64,000 bases of DNA from Vreelandella arcis (GTDB lineage Bacteria; Pseudomonadota; Gammaproteobacteria; Pseudomonadales; Halomonadaceae), in contig NZ_FNII01000001.1 in the NCBI RefSeq assembly GCF_900103865.1, positions 1 to 64,000 of the forward strand. Direction: 5' to 3'. Both the position numbers and the translations under genes were made by a program. Shown piece by piece: positions 47,480-56,415 of this stretch; positions within the stretch are counted from its first letter, which is position 1; every line of letters begins with the position of its first letter. A model generated the notes under the pieces. The model searched no databases. It was not told where the DNA came from and worked only from the letters and a program-made list of their open reading frames with translations.

Positions 47480-47926
47480 GTGAAGATTAAGCTAATGTTG
47501 GGTGGTCTCGTGGCGCTGGTGATGGCAATGGTGGGTGGGTCAGTTGCTCTGGCCGAAACATCACGGGAGGCGATTGCCGAACGATTAGCTCCCGTGGGGA
47601 GTGTCTGTTTAGAGGGTCAGGATTGCGGTACGGCCGCAGCCTCGGAAGCCCAGGCCCAGTCCGGGGCTCAAAGCGGCGGCGGTGAAGTAGACGGCGCCAC
47701 GCTTTACTCCAATATTGGTTGTGCGGCGTGTCACGATAGCGGCGTGGCCGGCGCCCCGACGCTAGGCGATACGCAAGCGTGGGCGAGCCGATTAGACCAG
47801 GGTACCGAGGCCCTCTATCAAAGCGTGTTTAACGGAAAAGGTGCCATGCCGCCTCGCGGGGGCAGCAGCGCTTCCGATGAAGAGATTGAAGTGGTGGTGG
47901 ACTACATGGTTGCTGAGGCGGAATAA
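47480..47926 (+). CDS. Small c-type cytochrome (cytochrome c5-like)
   Basis: The 148-residue protein has a signal peptide (VMAMVGGSVALAE), a low-complexity Gln/Ser/Gly linker (about 58-72) and one heme-binding motif CAACH with an axial Met in GAMPPRGG. This is the pattern of periplasmic cytochrome c5. GTG 47480 is preferred to GTG 47474, since GAGGGGG is then about 8 nt away. It may carry electrons to a terminal oxidase. Confidence 0.88.
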   Translation: MKIKLMLGGLVALVMAMVGGSVALAETSREAIAERLAPVGSVCLEGQDCGTAAASEAQAQSGAQSGGGEVDGATLYSNIGCAACHDSGVAGAPTLGDTQAWASRLDQGTEALYQSVFNGKGAMPPRGGSSASDEEIEVVVDYMVAEAE

Positions 47927-47955
47927 ACCGGTCTAAGTCTTTTAGGTTTATATAA

Positions 47956-47996
47956 AATTATCCACAGTGGTGTTGCAAAACCCTCTGTGGATAATT
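47956..47996. repeat. Inverted pair of perfect DnaA boxes beside rep
   Basis: TTATCCACA at 47958-47966 and its reverse complement at 47986-47994 form, with flanking bases, a 12-bp inverted repeat (AATTATCCACAG ... CTGTGGATAATT, arms 47956-47967 and 47985-47996) around 17 nt. It lies between the convergent cytochrome and rep genes, so it could also act as a weak terminator. Two exact DnaA boxes in this arrangement are unlikely by chance. Confidence 0.75.
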
Positions 47997-48058
47997 CTGA
48001 ATGGTGTCTCGCTGGAGAACCCTCAATCCCGTAACGTCGTCAGTCGAATAAAGAGCCT

Positions 48059-50128
48059 TCAGCCTAGTAAAGAGCGCAGCCCAGCAATGGCGTCTTTGCC
48101 ACGGGCCTGCTTTTTCTCTGGGTCTTCTTTGTCGGCGCGGCCTTCCCACTCCAAATCTTCGTCGGGTAATTCGTCCAGAAAGCGGCTGGGCTGGCAATCC
48201 ATGAGTTCCCCATAGGCCTTGCGCTGGCGGGCAAGGGTCAGCGTCAGCGAGCGGCGTGCCCGGGTAATGCCCACGTAGGCCAGGCGGCGTTCCTCTTCCA
48301 CGGTGTCCATTTCAATGGCGTTACGGTGGGGCAGCAAATCCTCTTCTAGCCCCATCAAATACACGTGGGGAAATTCCAGCCCCTTGGAGGCGTGCATGGT
48401 GAGTAGCTGTACGCGGTCGGAGTCATCCTCTTCGGCCTGCTGTTCGAGAATGTCGCGTAGCACCAGGCGGGAAATAGCTGCTTCGACGCCATCGGTTTCA
48501 GTGGTGTCAGACGCTGTATCGTCTTCCGGGTCGCGGTTGAGCGACTTTTCTAGCTGGTCGATCAAGATCCACACGTTAGCCATGCGCCGCTCGGCAACCG
48601 TCGGTGCGCTGGCGTTTTGATACAGCCATGCCTCGTAATCCATATCGCGCAGCATATCGCGGATGGCGGCAATAGCGTCACCTTGATCCATACGCTTGCG
48701 CACCCCGTCGATAAAGTGGGTAAAGCGCCCCAGGCGTTCCACGGCGCGGGTGGGTAGCTGTTGTTCCAAGCCGATCTCATGGCAGGCCGCAAATAGCGAA
48801 TTCGAGCGCTCGGTGGCATAGTTCGCCAATTTTTCCAGTGTGCCGGGGCCAATTTCCCGGCGCGGCACGTTCACAATGCGCAAAAAAGCGTTGTCGTCGG
48901 CAGGGTTAATCAGCAGTCGCAGGTAGGCCATCGCGTCTTTGATCTCATTGCGTGAGAAAAACGACGTGCCCCCGGACAGCTTGTAGGGAATTTGATAATG
49001 CTGCAGCTTGAGTTCTAGAAGACGCGCTTGAAAATTGCCGCGATAGAGAACCGCAAAGTCACGCCAAGCGGCATTCTCTTTAATACGACGGGTAAATATT
49101 TCGCTGGCCACTCGCTCGGCCTCGGCTTCTTCATGGCGATTCATTATTACCCGTATCGGTGCGCCGTCGCCCATGTCGGACCACAGCGTTTTATCGTATA
49201 CGTGGGGATTATTGGCAATTAGCGTATTGGCGGCGCGCAAAATCGTCCCGGTCGAGCGGTAGTTCTGCTCCAGCTTGACGACTTTCAAACGCGGGAAGTC
49301 ATCGCCCAGGGTAATCAGGTTTTCCGGCCGTGCACCGCGCCAGGCGTAGATCGACTGGTCATCGTCGCCCACCACGGTGAAGGTCGCCCGCTCTGCCATG
49401 AGTAGTTTCACCAGTAAGTACTGGGAGACGTTGGTGTCCTGGTACTCATCCACCAGCATGTAGTGGATTTTGCGCCGCCAGCGAGCCAGTGCTTCAGGGT
49501 CGCGCTGAAGCAGCACCACCGGCAGCAAAATAAGATCGTCAAAATCCACCGCGTTATAGGCTTTTAGGTGGCGCACGTACGCTTCGTATACCCGGGCGGC
49601 AAAGTGTTCGTCGTCATCCGCGGCAAACGAGAGCGCATCGCTGGGCAGCACTAAATCGTTCTTCCATGTGGAAATCTTGCTCTGTACGGCGTTGATTTGC
49701 TCGGCATCTACCTGGGCATCTTTGTTCATTAGATCGCGTAGCAGCGCCTTGGCGTCTTCCGGGTCGAACAGCGAAAAGCCGGGTTTGTAGCCTAAGGTTT
49801 TAAGCTCGCCGCGGATAATGTTCAGCCCCAGGGTATGGAAGGTCGAAACCGTCAGCCCATGGCCTTCTTTGCCTTTGAGCATCTGGCCCACGCGTTCTTT
49901 CATCTCCCGGGCGGCTTTGTTGGTAAACGTCACCGCGGCAATTTTGCGTGCGCTCATTCCGCATTCTTGTACCAGGTAAGCGATTTTGGTGGTGATCACG
50001 CTGGTTTTGCCCGATCCTGCGCCCGCCAGAACCAAGCAGGGGCTATCGATGTAACGCACCGCTTCCTGCTGGCGCGGGTTTAACCCCTTAATGCGGCTAA
50101 GGATGCTTTTCGGCGGTTGGGGCGTCAT
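48059..50128 (-). CDS. rep: ATP-dependent DNA helicase Rep
   Basis: The 689-residue superfamily 1A helicase opens with LNPRQQEAVRYIDSPCLVLA and Walker A GAGSGKTS (about 36-43). Other helicase motifs follow: LVDEYQDTN (DExx), VVGDDDQSIYAWRGA, LEQNYRST, TMHASKGLEFPHVYLMGLEE and YVGITRARRSL. Length suits Rep (673 in E. coli) rather than UvrD (720). Rep moves 3'-5' and clears proteins ahead of forks. Confidence 0.93.
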   Translation of the reverse strand: MTPQPPKSILSRIKGLNPRQQEAVRYIDSPCLVLAGAGSGKTSVITTKIAYLVQECGMSARKIAAVTFTNKAAREMKERVGQMLKGKEGHGLTVSTFHTLGLNIIRGELKTLGYKPGFSLFDPEDAKALLRDLMNKDAQVDAEQINAVQSKISTWKNDLVLPSDALSFAADDDEHFAARVYEAYVRHLKAYNAVDFDDLILLPVVLLQRDPEALARWRRKIHYMLVDEYQDTNVSQYLLVKLLMAERATFTVVGDDDQSIYAWRGARPENLITLGDDFPRLKVVKLEQNYRSTGTILRAANTLIANNPHVYDKTLWSDMGDGAPIRVIMNRHEEAEAERVASEIFTRRIKENAAWRDFAVLYRGNFQARLLELKLQHYQIPYKLSGGTSFFSRNEIKDAMAYLRLLINPADDNAFLRIVNVPRREIGPGTLEKLANYATERSNSLFAACHEIGLEQQLPTRAVERLGRFTHFIDGVRKRMDQGDAIAAIRDMLRDMDYEAWLYQNASAPTVAERRMANVWILIDQLEKSLNRDPEDDTASDTTETDGVEAAISRLVLRDILEQQAEEDDSDRVQLLTMHASKGLEFPHVYLMGLEEDLLPHRNAIEMDTVEEERRLAYVGITRARRSLTLTLARQRKAYGELMDCQPSRFLDELPDEDLEWEGRADKEDPEKKQARGKDAIAGLRSLLG

Positions 50129-50224
50129 GGCGAAGGCTGGCCTCTACAAGTGTTTCGGGATAGTTTCCATTACAATCGGCGGTACTGGGCGAATGCACAA
50201 TGAGCTAACAATAGGCAGGTAGTG

Positions 50225-50686
50225 ATGTTCGAGGTAGCGTTATTTGAACCGCGTATGGCACCCAACACGGGTAACATTATGCGTTTAGTGGCTAACAATG
50301 GTTGCCGATTACACCTAATTGAGCCGCTGGGCTTTGATCTCGAAGAAAAAAAGCTTCGCCGTGCTGGTTTAGACTACCGTGACCTGGCTAACGTTACCCG
50401 CCATGCGGATTTTACGGCTTTTCAAAGTGCGATGCAGGGGCGCACCGTTTGGGCAATAACCACCAAAGGGACGCGACCCTACAGCGAAGCTGCTTTTGCA
50501 CCGGGCGATGTGCTGCTGTTTGGCTCGGAAACCGCCGGCCTTTCTGCCGAGGTACATGCAGCCTTACCCGCTGACCAAAAGCTGCGTATTCCCATGCAGC
50601 CCAATAATCGGAGCCTCAATCTCTCCAATGCGGTTGCCATCGTGAGCTATGAAGCGTGGCGCCAGCAAGGATTTGTTGGCGCCTAG
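50225..50686 (+). CDS. trmL: tRNA (cytidine(34)-2'-O)-methyltransferase TrmL
   Basis: The 153-residue SPOUT enzyme has the three family motifs: N-terminal [23 protein letters not shown], and the C-terminal [19 protein letters not shown] knot. It methylates the wobble base of some leucine tRNAs. ATG 50225 is chosen; GTG one codon earlier is also open. Convergent with pyrE, 12 nt apart. Confidence 0.94.
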   Translation: MFEVALFEPRMAPNTGNIMRLVANNGCRLHLIEPLGFDLEEKKLRRAGLDYRDLANVTRHADFTAFQSAMQGRTVWAITTKGTRPYSEAAFAPGDVLLFGSETAGLSAEVHAALPADQKLRIPMQPNNRSLNLSNAVAIVSYEAWRQQGFVGA

Positions 50687-50698
50687 TCGATCCCATCA

Positions 50699-51364
50699 TT
50701 AGCCTGCAATACCATAGCGGTCACGATAAGCCCGCACGGCGTTTGCGTAGGCGAGCATTTCGCCACCGGCGTGCTCTTCCAAGTAAGTCAGCACTTGTTC
50801 AAGGGTGACAATGCTGACCACCGGTATGGCGTATTGGGCCTGGACTTCCTGAATTGCGCTCTGCTCGCCCTGGCCACGTTCCTGGCGGTCTAGGGCAATG
50901 ATGACACCACCCGCGCGGGCGCCGCTTTGCTCAATCAGGCTCATTACCTCACGAATCGCAGTGCCGGCGGTGATCACGTCATCAATGATTAAAATATCGC
51001 CGGCTAGCGGCGCGCCCACAATATTGCCGCCTTCGCCGTGGGTTTTGGCTTCTTTACGGTTAAAAGCATAGGGCATGTCGAGGTCGTGGTGGTCGGCCAG
51101 TGCGGCGGCGGTAACGGCCGCAAGCGGAATTCCTTTGTAGGCCGGGCCGAATAGCACATCGGCTTTCAGGCCGCTATCGACAATCGCCTGAGCGTAGAAG
51201 CGGCCCAGTTTGGCTAAGGCGCGCCCGGATTGAAAAAGCCCGGCGTTAAAAAAGTAAGGGCTCACTCGGCCTGATTTGAGTGTGAATTCGCCAAACTTGA
51301 GTACGCCTTGTTCAATAGCGAAAGCAATGAAATCGCGCTGGTAGGGTTGTAGAGTGGTGGCCAC
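50699..51364 (-). CDS. pyrE: Orotate phosphoribosyltransferase PyrE
   Basis: The 221-residue enzyme turns orotate and PRPP into OMP in pyrimidine synthesis. The PRPP-binding motif is [16 protein letters not shown] (about 124-139), with [11 protein letters not shown] and the flexible loop [16 protein letters not shown] start at 51364. Divergent from the crc-like gene, as crc and pyrE are in Pseudomonas. Confidence 0.96.
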   Translation of the reverse strand: MATTLQPYQRDFIAFAIEQGVLKFGEFTLKSGRVSPYFFNAGLFQSGRALAKLGRFYAQAIVDSGLKADVLFGPAYKGIPLAAVTAAALADHHDLDMPYAFNRKEAKTHGEGGNIVGAPLAGDILIIDDVITAGTAIREVMSLIEQSGARAGGVIIALDRQERGQGEQSAIQEVQAQYAIPVVSIVTLEQVLTYLEEHAGGEMLAYANAVRAYRDRYGIAG

Positions 51365-51502
51365 GTCGATTTTCTCTTTTCGTTAGAAATGTAAGGCAAA
51401 AACAACAATAAAACGGGGGTAAATAGCAAGATTTGGTTTGTCAATTTACCCAAACGTCTAAACGTCGGGTATCATACAGCAGCGACGCAAAAGGGACGAT
51501 TT

Positions 51503-52270
51503 ATGAAAATTGCCAGCATCAATGTCAATGGTATACGTGATGCCGTCGACCGTGGCTTCCTGGACTGGCTGGCTCAGCAGGATGCCGACGTGGTCTGCGT
51601 GCAGAACATCAAGGCAAAAAGTTTTGAATTGGATGACCATATTCTCTATCCGGAAGGCTATGAAGGCTATTTTCTGGATGCCGAAGAAGATGGCTTCGCC
51701 GGTGTGGCGCTGTATTGCCGCAAAATTCCTAAGGCGATCATGTACGGTCTGGGCTTTCCCCAGTGCGACCATGAAGGGCGCTTTCTGCAAGCGGATTATG
51801 ACCGCTTCAGTATTGCCACCTTCCTGATGCCCGACGGCAGCGACCAAAAGGCTAAACAGTCGTTTATGGATCAGTATCAGGAATATCTGACGAAGATGTC
51901 GCGCAAACGTCGCGAGTACATCATCTGCGGAACCTGGAACATTGCCCATAAAACCGTCGATTTGGCTAACTGGTCGGACAACCAGCTCACTTCGGGTTTC
52001 CGCCCGGAAGAACGCGCCTGGATGGATCAGGTGCTTGGCCCCACCGGGTTTATCGACACCTTCCGCGAAATTAACCGCGATGCAGGTGAATATACCTGGT
52101 GGCCGAAGCTTGACCAAGACGTGCCCCGTGAGCGCCAGGAAGGCTGGCGGATCGACTATCAACTAGTTGGCCCCAACTTCCGTCGCCACGTGGTCGATGC
52201 GTGGATTGATTACGATGCAACCTTCTCCGAGTTCGCACCGCTAATCGTTGAGTATGACCTAGCGCTTTAG
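51503..52270 (+). CDS. crc: Crc-like catabolite repression protein (inactive exonuclease III fold)
   Basis: The 255-residue protein has the exonuclease III/EEP fold, with NVNGIRDA at the start, but the catalytic residues are changed. The usual metal Glu of LQETK is Asn35 (VQNIK), Asp of GDMN is Thr144 (GTWN), the Tyr before FPQG is Leu108, and His of SDHAP is Phe244 (SEFAP). Pseudomonas Crc shows the same losses, the RKRREYI segment and the pyrE neighbour. Crc assists Hfq in repressing translation of catabolic mRNAs. Pipelines may label it exonuclease III; the missing residues argue against nuclease activity. Confidence 0.8.
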   Translation: MKIASINVNGIRDAVDRGFLDWLAQQDADVVCVQNIKAKSFELDDHILYPEGYEGYFLDAEEDGFAGVALYCRKIPKAIMYGLGFPQCDHEGRFLQADYDRFSIATFLMPDGSDQKAKQSFMDQYQEYLTKMSRKRREYIICGTWNIAHKTVDLANWSDNQLTSGFRPEERAWMDQVLGPTGFIDTFREINRDAGEYTWWPKLDQDVPRERQEGWRIDYQLVGPNFRRHVVDAWIDYDATFSEFAPLIVEYDLAL

Positions 52271-52301
52271 GCGCTTTGCCCGCGTTGCCGTCTGTTAGTA
52301 A

Positions 52302-52332
52302 GCAACAAGCCGACCTTGGGTCGGCTTGTTGC
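52302..52332 (+). terminator. Strong hairpin terminator after the crc-like gene
   Basis: GCAACAAGCCGACC (52302-52315) pairs perfectly with its complement at 52319-52332 around a 3-nt loop; the tail GTTGTGG is only partly U-rich. It lies between convergent genes. Confidence 0.8.
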
Positions 52333-52367
52333 GTTGTGGCTAGGAAAGAATATAAATAACCATTAGG

Positions 52368-53117
52368 TTACTGATCTTTAAAATAATCGTTATAAATATT
52401 GTCGAATGTTCCATCTTCTTTAATTTCTTGCATCGCCTTATTAAAAGCTTCTATTAGTGCTTCATCTCGTGGGCGGAAAGCAGCACCAATACCGGGCCCA
52501 TAAATCGACTCAGGGCCGGTAATTAAGTCCCCCGTTTGTATAAAACGCTCGTCCTGGAGCATCGTTTCTTGAGCAAGAGAATAGGCGGTGAAAACCAGAT
52601 CAAGGCGCTCAGCATGCATGTCGGTGACTACAGTTCCTGAATCACCATATCGACGAATATCCGCATCAGGATAGTAGGTAGTAACATATTCATCTTGGAT
52701 AGTTGCCTGCTGCACGCCGATTGCGACGCCTGCCAAGTCATCTTCTAGATTGTACTCATTGCTTATGTTTTTAACCCAAACGGATGGTATTTGGTAGTAG
52801 GGAGCCGAGAAGCTAACTTGTCGCGAACGCTCTTCGGTAATGTTCATTGCTGACGCTATAAGGTCGTATTTTCGTGCCATTAATCCAGGAATAATTCCAT
52901 CCCAACCTTGTTCCACCCACTCGCACTCGCGCTCCATATGTTCACAAGCAGCATTGACTAATTCTACTTCAAATCCTGTGATGGTACCGTCAGGCTCTTT
53001 ATATTGATAAGGTGCATAGGGAACATCCACCCCTATGCGTATAGGTTTACTATCAGCATAGGCGATACCGCCGATCAATACTGTCGTAAAAAGTAAGCAG
53101 CAGGTAGCTTGACGCAT
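52368..53117 (-). CDS. Orphan amino-acid-type ABC substrate-binding protein
   Basis: The 249-residue protein has a signal peptide (cut near IAYADS) and a family-3 solute-binding fold: GVDVPYAPYQYKEPDGTITG, ASAMNITEERSRQVSFSAPYY, and EDGTFDNIYNDYF. It resembles HisJ/ArgT and the opine-binding proteins OccT/NocT. No permease or ATPase gene adjoins it; the nearest complete transporter (56.4-60.3 kb) is of another type. It lies downstream of a frameshifted amine dehydrogenase gene on the same strand. Codon use is more AT-rich than the core. Confidence 0.85.
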   Translation of the reverse strand: MRQATCCLLFTTVLIGGIAYADSKPIRIGVDVPYAPYQYKEPDGTITGFEVELVNAACEHMERECEWVEQGWDGIIPGLMARKYDLIASAMNITEERSRQVSFSAPYYQIPSVWVKNISNEYNLEDDLAGVAIGVQQATIQDEYVTTYYPDADIRRYGDSGTVVTDMHAERLDLVFTAYSLAQETMLQDERFIQTGDLITGPESIYGPGIGAAFRPRDEALIEAFNKAMQEIKEDGTFDNIYNDYFKDQ

Positions 53118-53182
53118 TTTGCATTCCTCTTGGTTTTATCGATGGTTGTGTGAGGCGTCGTACTCTCGGTATAAAGTTTTTA

Positions 53183-54296
53183 TTAGTTAATCTTGCTAAA
53201 GCGTGCACTAGAAAATTCGCTAATTTCATAGCTCAATCGGTCATGCAGCAAGGCTTGAGCCAGCTCTTCGGCGTGGAAAGCAGCCAAACTAATTCCGCTA
53301 TGACAATTGATGTTATAGGCACCTGGGTAGGCTTTGGACGATTCATAAAGTGGAAACCCATCGGGTGTCATAACTCTTAACGCACCCCAAGCACGCACTA
53401 TTTTGGCGTTCTTCAGGTGCGGGTAAATACGTACCCCTCGAGCAGCTAATTTCGCCATGATGCTGGTAGTCGCATCCCTGTTTAGGCCTGCGTGCTCATG
53501 GGTGTCACCGATCAAGTAGCTACCATTATCGGTTTGCCTTATCTGTGGTGTAGGAAGTTGCGATATCAGAGGCATTTTTTCCGTTACGAGGATCTGCCCT
53601 CGCAATGGGAATACATCTCCGCTCAGACCCAGCATGGGGGAGAGGGTGCTTCGCTCCTAGGCCTGCAGCTACGATAATACGCTCGGCTGAACAGTTACCG
53701 CCTAGGGTACTGGCAGTGAAGCCTGCTCTATTTGGTTCGAGATGCTGAACCGAGCAGCCTGGATGATAGCTAAGACCCATCTTAAGGCTGGCTGTTAATA
53801 GTGCGCGCAAAAGCAATAGCGGATTGCAATGACCATCATGGGGAGACCAAGTGCCCCCGTGAATGCTTTCGCCCAAGCCAGGGAGATAGGTTAACAGAGC
53901 CCGTCTATCTAAGTATTCCCATTGAAAATAGCGTGCGAGATAGGGTGATGAAGCCTGAAGTTTACGATAGTTGGCCACACGTGCCTCGGCTTCCTGAACG
54001 TCAAAGCAAATATCAATACCGCCCTGGCGAGAGTACTCAAGTGGTACACCACTGCGCTCGCTAAGCTCACTAGCAAAGAAAGGCCATGCATCGCTTGACT
54101 GTAGACTCAGCTCTGCATAACGAGGCATGCCCACACCTTTTCCCTGCACCCACGTTAGTCCGGCATTGCCTCGTGATGCGCGTAAAACATCATCTCCTTC
54201 GTCCAGCATGATAACTTTTTGACCTCTGCGCAGTAGGCCATAGGCAACAGCCATGCCTACTACGCCACCACCAATAATCAAGAAGTCAAATTGCAT
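53183..54296 (-). pseudogene. Frameshifted FAD-dependent amine/D-amino-acid dehydrogenase (DadA/OoxB family)
   Basis: Two overlapping frames encode the two halves of one FAD oxidoreductase. Frame one (54296 down to 53526) starts MQFDFLIIGGGVVGMAVAYG and is collinear with the intact paralogue at 60321-61439 up to AAGLGAKHPLP. The other (to 53183) resumes with LRGQILVTEKMPLIS and continues to the C-terminus. Removing one base from the five-G run at 53636-53640 gives a single 370-residue frame, close to the 372 of the paralogue. This may be a real mutation, phase variation or a sequencing error. Confidence 0.85.
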
Positions 54297-54393
54297 GCCG
54301 CTTGCTCAATCAAGTTTAAAGTAAGCTCGACTATAGGTAGGTATAGGCTATACGATCCAATACCAATGATTGGCCACCTTATGTGTAAAAGTT

Positions 54394-55326
54394 ATGACTA
54401 ATCCCTCTCTTCATCTGCGCGACCGTCAAGTCCTTGCATTTAAGCATGTCATGGAAATTGGCACTGTATCTGGTGCAGCACGACGTATGCTGATCGCCCA
54501 ACCAGGTGTTACGCGTTTGTTAAAGCAACTGGAGCATGATGTGGGTTTTACGTTATTCGAACGTGTACGAGGGCGCTTGGTGCCGACACCTGAAGCACGC
54601 CTATTTCATCGCGAGGTGCAGCGAATGTGGAGTGGAATGGAACATCTCCGCGAGACCGCACGCCGTATTAGCGGAAGAGAAGTAGGTGGATTGCGTATTA
54701 GTGCTATGCCCTTGTTGGGGATTACTTTTTTACCTGATGTGTTGGCGGCTTTTTCCCCTCAGCACCCTGATGCACGACTTGAACTGGCTACTTTTCGTTC
54801 GGAGCAAGTCATTGAGGATGTGATTACACAACGTTGTGATATGGGCTTTGCTATTGTTGCTGAAGCCGATGATCGAGTGGATAGCGAGGTATTTAGCCTT
54901 GGTAGTCTATGCGCTTTACCTCGTCACCATCCTTTGGCAGGCCATGAAATAATAGAAGTAGATGATTTAGATAACCAGACGATAATCAGTTTTGAACCTC
55001 AGGATCCTTTGCGACTTGATCTGGAAAAACTCATGGAAACTCGTTGTATCAAACCCAAAAGTTACTTGGAGGTTTCTCTCGCTCTTCAAGCTGTTCGATT
55101 GGTTCGACAAGGTGTTGGAATTGCGATTATTGATCCAATCAGCGCAAAAGTTTTCGAAGGAGAAGAACTAATTTTGCGCCCCTTCAAGCCCGCCTTGAGT
55201 GAAAATTTTGCGCTGTTAACAACACGAGATCAGCCTATATCTCAGCTTGCAAAGGATTTTATTATTCTGTTTAGAGAGCATTTTAAACAAGCATCCGTAT
55301 TTTCAACTTGGACAGATAGCGCATGA
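54394..55326 (+). CDS. LysR-family regulator
   Basis: The 310-residue regulator has an N-terminal HTH (LRDRQVLAFKHVMEIGTVSG, then ARRMLIAQPGVTRLLKQLE) and a LysR effector domain. ATG 54394 is chosen over an in-frame TTG at 54370. It overlaps the next LysR gene by 4 nt. It is divergent from the frameshifted dehydrogenase gene (97 nt apart), which it likely controls. The style is that of OccR/NocR opine regulators. Confidence 0.88.
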   Translation: MTNPSLHLRDRQVLAFKHVMEIGTVSGAARRMLIAQPGVTRLLKQLEHDVGFTLFERVRGRLVPTPEARLFHREVQRMWSGMEHLRETARRISGREVGGLRISAMPLLGITFLPDVLAAFSPQHPDARLELATFRSEQVIEDVITQRCDMGFAIVAEADDRVDSEVFSLGSLCALPRHHPLAGHEIIEVDDLDNQTIISFEPQDPLRLDLEKLMETRCIKPKSYLEVSLALQAVRLVRQGVGIAIIDPISAKVFEGEELILRPFKPALSENFALLTTRDQPISQLAKDFIILFREHFKQASVFSTWTDSA

Positions 55327-56231
55327 TTAATCTTAGGCAGATAGAAGCCTTTCGTGCGGTGATGATACATAAAACCGTTACTAGGGCAGCACAGACTCTG
55401 CATGTTTCACAACCTGCAGTAAGCCGTTTGATAAACGACTTAGAGTATTACGTAGGGTTTTCATTATTTCAGCGAAGCAAGGGTCGCTTAATTCCAACAC
55501 CTGAAGCCTTAGCGCTATATGAGGATGTTGATAGAGCATTTGTAGGGCTTGATAAAATTACCGATACTGCTAAAGAAATTAGAGAATTTCGAACGGGTAG
55601 GCTTTTCTTAAGTTGCATGCCAGCTCTCGCGCTTAGTGCATTACCTCCTATCATCCACTCCTTCACATCACGTCATCCGGGAATAACGGTCTCATTACAA
55701 GCACATAGCTCGCAACGAGTATTAGAGTGGGTGGCAACTCAGCAGTGTGATGCAGGTTTAATAGGCATGCATTTGGAGGATCCCTCTGTCACCGTACTCC
55801 CTATTGCTAGCGGTGAGTTGTGCTTAGTAATGTTGCCTGAGCATAGATTGGTGCAGCAAGCAGCTATTACTGCAGAAGATTTGGAAGGCGAGCCGTTTGT
55901 TTCACTGGGTCAGACACAGGATGTCAGACCCCTTATTGACCATGTTTTCCATCAAGCAGGTGTTGCGCGGCGTATGCGTATCGAAACTCAATTATCGAGC
56001 GTTGCTTGTGAACTCGTTTTGTCGGGTGCAGGCGTTTCATTAATAGATCCTATTACAGCAGGTAGCTATGCCTCGCGTGGCCTAGTTATACGTCCTTTTT
56101 CACCCAGAATACCTTTTCATTACAGTGCCGTGCTTCCTGCATTTCGACCTCCATCACGTCTAGTTTTGGAATTTCTGGATGAAGTAAAAGTTTATCTGGC
56201 TAATCAGCTTGATAATCCCTTTTTTGGCTAA
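55323..56231 (+). CDS. Second LysR-family regulator, OccR/NocR-like
   Basis: The 302-residue protein starts MINLRQIEAFRAVMIHKTVT, with HTH TLHVSQPAVSRLINDLEYYV, closely matching the opening of octopine/nopaline regulators (NLRQVEAFRAVM). Its ATG overlaps the stop of the first LysR gene (ATGA). The two are clearly related paralogues (FxLFxRxxGRLxPTPEA). It lies 184 nt upstream of the polyamine-type transporter operon and is the best candidate for its regulator. Confidence 0.88.
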   Translation: MINLRQIEAFRAVMIHKTVTRAAQTLHVSQPAVSRLINDLEYYVGFSLFQRSKGRLIPTPEALALYEDVDRAFVGLDKITDTAKEIREFRTGRLFLSCMPALALSALPPIIHSFTSRHPGITVSLQAHSSQRVLEWVATQQCDAGLIGMHLEDPSVTVLPIASGELCLVMLPEHRLVQQAAITAEDLEGEPFVSLGQTQDVRPLIDHVFHQAGVARRMRIETQLSSVACELVLSGAGVSLIDPITAGSYASRGLVIRPFSPRIPFHYSAVLPAFRPPSRLVLEFLDEVKVYLANQLDNPFFG

Positions 56232-56415
56232 CCCATAACATTAGCGAATAAGGTGCCTAACAAAAGGCATTAGTCCTGATGCCTGAAGCAGTGCTAGCTT
56301 CATTGAAGGTCGCACTGCCCACGCCTTCTGACCGTTTTCTAGCAATACCAGAAGCGGTGGCGGCCATTGATAACAACAAGCAAAACACCAACATCAATGA
56401 CAGGACACTGCAAAT

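Noticed and set aside
51503-52270. Exonuclease III (xthA)
   Set aside because: The fold matches but most catalytic residues are replaced and the pyrE neighbour fits Crc.
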